Of a stretch of 5,668 nucleotides of DNA, positions 5,248 through 5,668 are shown piece by piece (the stretch's first letter is position 1; each line of letters opens with the position of its first letter). The stretch spans positions 1-5,668 of the forward strand of contig DASZZV010000114.1 of NCBI GenBank assembly GCA_035544835.1, given 5' to 3'. Below the pieces are notes generated by a model that was given only the letters and a program-made list of their open reading frames with translations, did not search any database and was not told where the DNA came from. The translations under genes and the position numbers were made by a program. This DNA is from DASZZV01 sp035544835. Its GTDB lineage: Bacteria > Acidobacteriota > Thermoanaerobaculia > Gp7-AA8.

Positions 5248-5668
5248 ATGTTAACAGCCGAGCTGTCGGTCAGGGCGCGCCGCGTAGCCATTCGCGTCTC
5301 CATTGCCGCGGCCGTTCTGGCGGCTCTGAAGATCGTCATCGGTCTTCTCTCCGGCTCGCTGGCCGTGCTCTCGTCGGCGCTCGATTCGGCCGGCGACACC
5401 GTGGCCTCGTTCATCAACTTCGTTTTCCTGCACATTGCCTCCCGGCCGGCTGATGAAGGGCATCCCTTCGGCCACGGCAAGGCCGAGTATCTGGCGACGC
5501 TCTTTCAGGGTGTCCTGCTGCTGACGGGCGCCGCGTATGTGGGATATCGCGCCGTCAGAAGTTTCAGTCAGCCCAGGGCAATCGAGGTCTCGACCGCGGC
5601 GATCGCCACGATGATTCTCTCGACGGTCGCCAGCTTCGCCCTCGGCCGCTATCTCAGCCTTCGCGCCG
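5248..5668 (+). CDS. Cation diffusion facilitator, FieF/YiiP-like, N-terminal half (cut by window edge)
   Basis: The first 140 residues of an inner-membrane metal/proton antiporter that exports divalent cations such as Zn2+ or Fe2+ are visible; the gene continues past the right edge. Predicted membrane segments lie at about 14-34, 38-62, 82-103 and 114-134. The transport-site motif in segment 2 is D46-SAG-D50, a DxxxD pair like that of E. coli YiiP rather than the HxxxD of many strictly zinc-specific members. The following loop carries D69, H72 and H76 in HPFGHGKAEYLA, matching the spacing of the second metal site in YiiP. Segment 5 and the cytoplasmic dimerisation domain are not visible. The start is supported by GGAAGG upstream. 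The gene diverges from the DppB-like gene across 155 bp. Metal specificity is inferred, not shown. Confidence 0.9.
   Translation, partial: MLTAELSVRARRVAIRVSIAAAVLAALKIVIGLLSGSLAVLSSALDSAGDTVASFINFVFLHIASRPADEGHPFGHGKAEYLATLFQGVLLLTGAAYVGYRAVRSFSQPRAIEVSTAAIATMILSTVASFALGRYLSLRA

Noticed and set aside
5190..5480. Minus-strand frames antisense to the CDF transporter
   Set aside because: Composition is Arg/Glu/Ala antisense noise; the plus strand has the metal-site motifs and a ribosome binding site.

Overview
The window is a GC-rich bacterial chromosome segment with an accessory, repeat-decorated look. It holds six supportable genes (one cut by the right edge) and four blocks of repeated or palindromic DNA in the gaps. 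The gene families (signal-less cobalamin-type binding protein, GlcD-like flavoenzyme, Dpp/Opp permeases, CDF transporter) are widespread. The high G+C at third codon positions and the abundant intergenic palindromes suggest a free-living, uncultured-type Gram-negative lineage. Acidobacteriota is my best guess from general familiarity with such repeats, but the sequence does not prove it.

Layout, left to right. Positions 1-244 are a composite near-palindrome with no gene. At 301-510 is a small acidic, low-complexity protein of unknown function. At 525-659 lies a roughly 130-bp palindromic element (copy 1). At 701-1486 is a helical-backbone (BtuF-like) corrinoid or metal-chelate binding protein without a signal peptide. 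A 195-bp gap with a short direct repeat follows, then a GlcD-type FAD-linked 2-hydroxyacid dehydrogenase at 1682-3079. The convergent gap 3080-3323 contains GC-rich stem-loops and copy 2 of the palindromic element. On the minus strand, 5092 down to 3324 encodes two tightly linked ABC permeases of the dipeptide/oligopeptide/nickel (DppB-DppC) class. A 155-bp divergent gap carries a very AT-rich heptanucleotide repeat arranged as a hairpin. From 5248 to the edge runs the N-terminal half of a FieF/YiiP-type cation diffusion facilitator.

Functionally the genes do not form one pathway. The DppB-DppC pair is a two-gene unit, probably translationally coupled, with no binding protein or ATPase in view. 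The glcD gene stands alone without glcE or glcF, which suggests an enzyme that passes electrons to a separate acceptor. The binding protein has no transporter beside it. The most distinctive content is the repeat architecture: two nearly identical direct-orientation palindromes bracketing the corrinoid-binding-protein and glcD genes, a large nested palindrome at the left edge, and an AT-rich heptamer hairpin in a divergent promoter region. I saw no CRISPR array, transposase, tRNA, rRNA or defence-type gene cluster.
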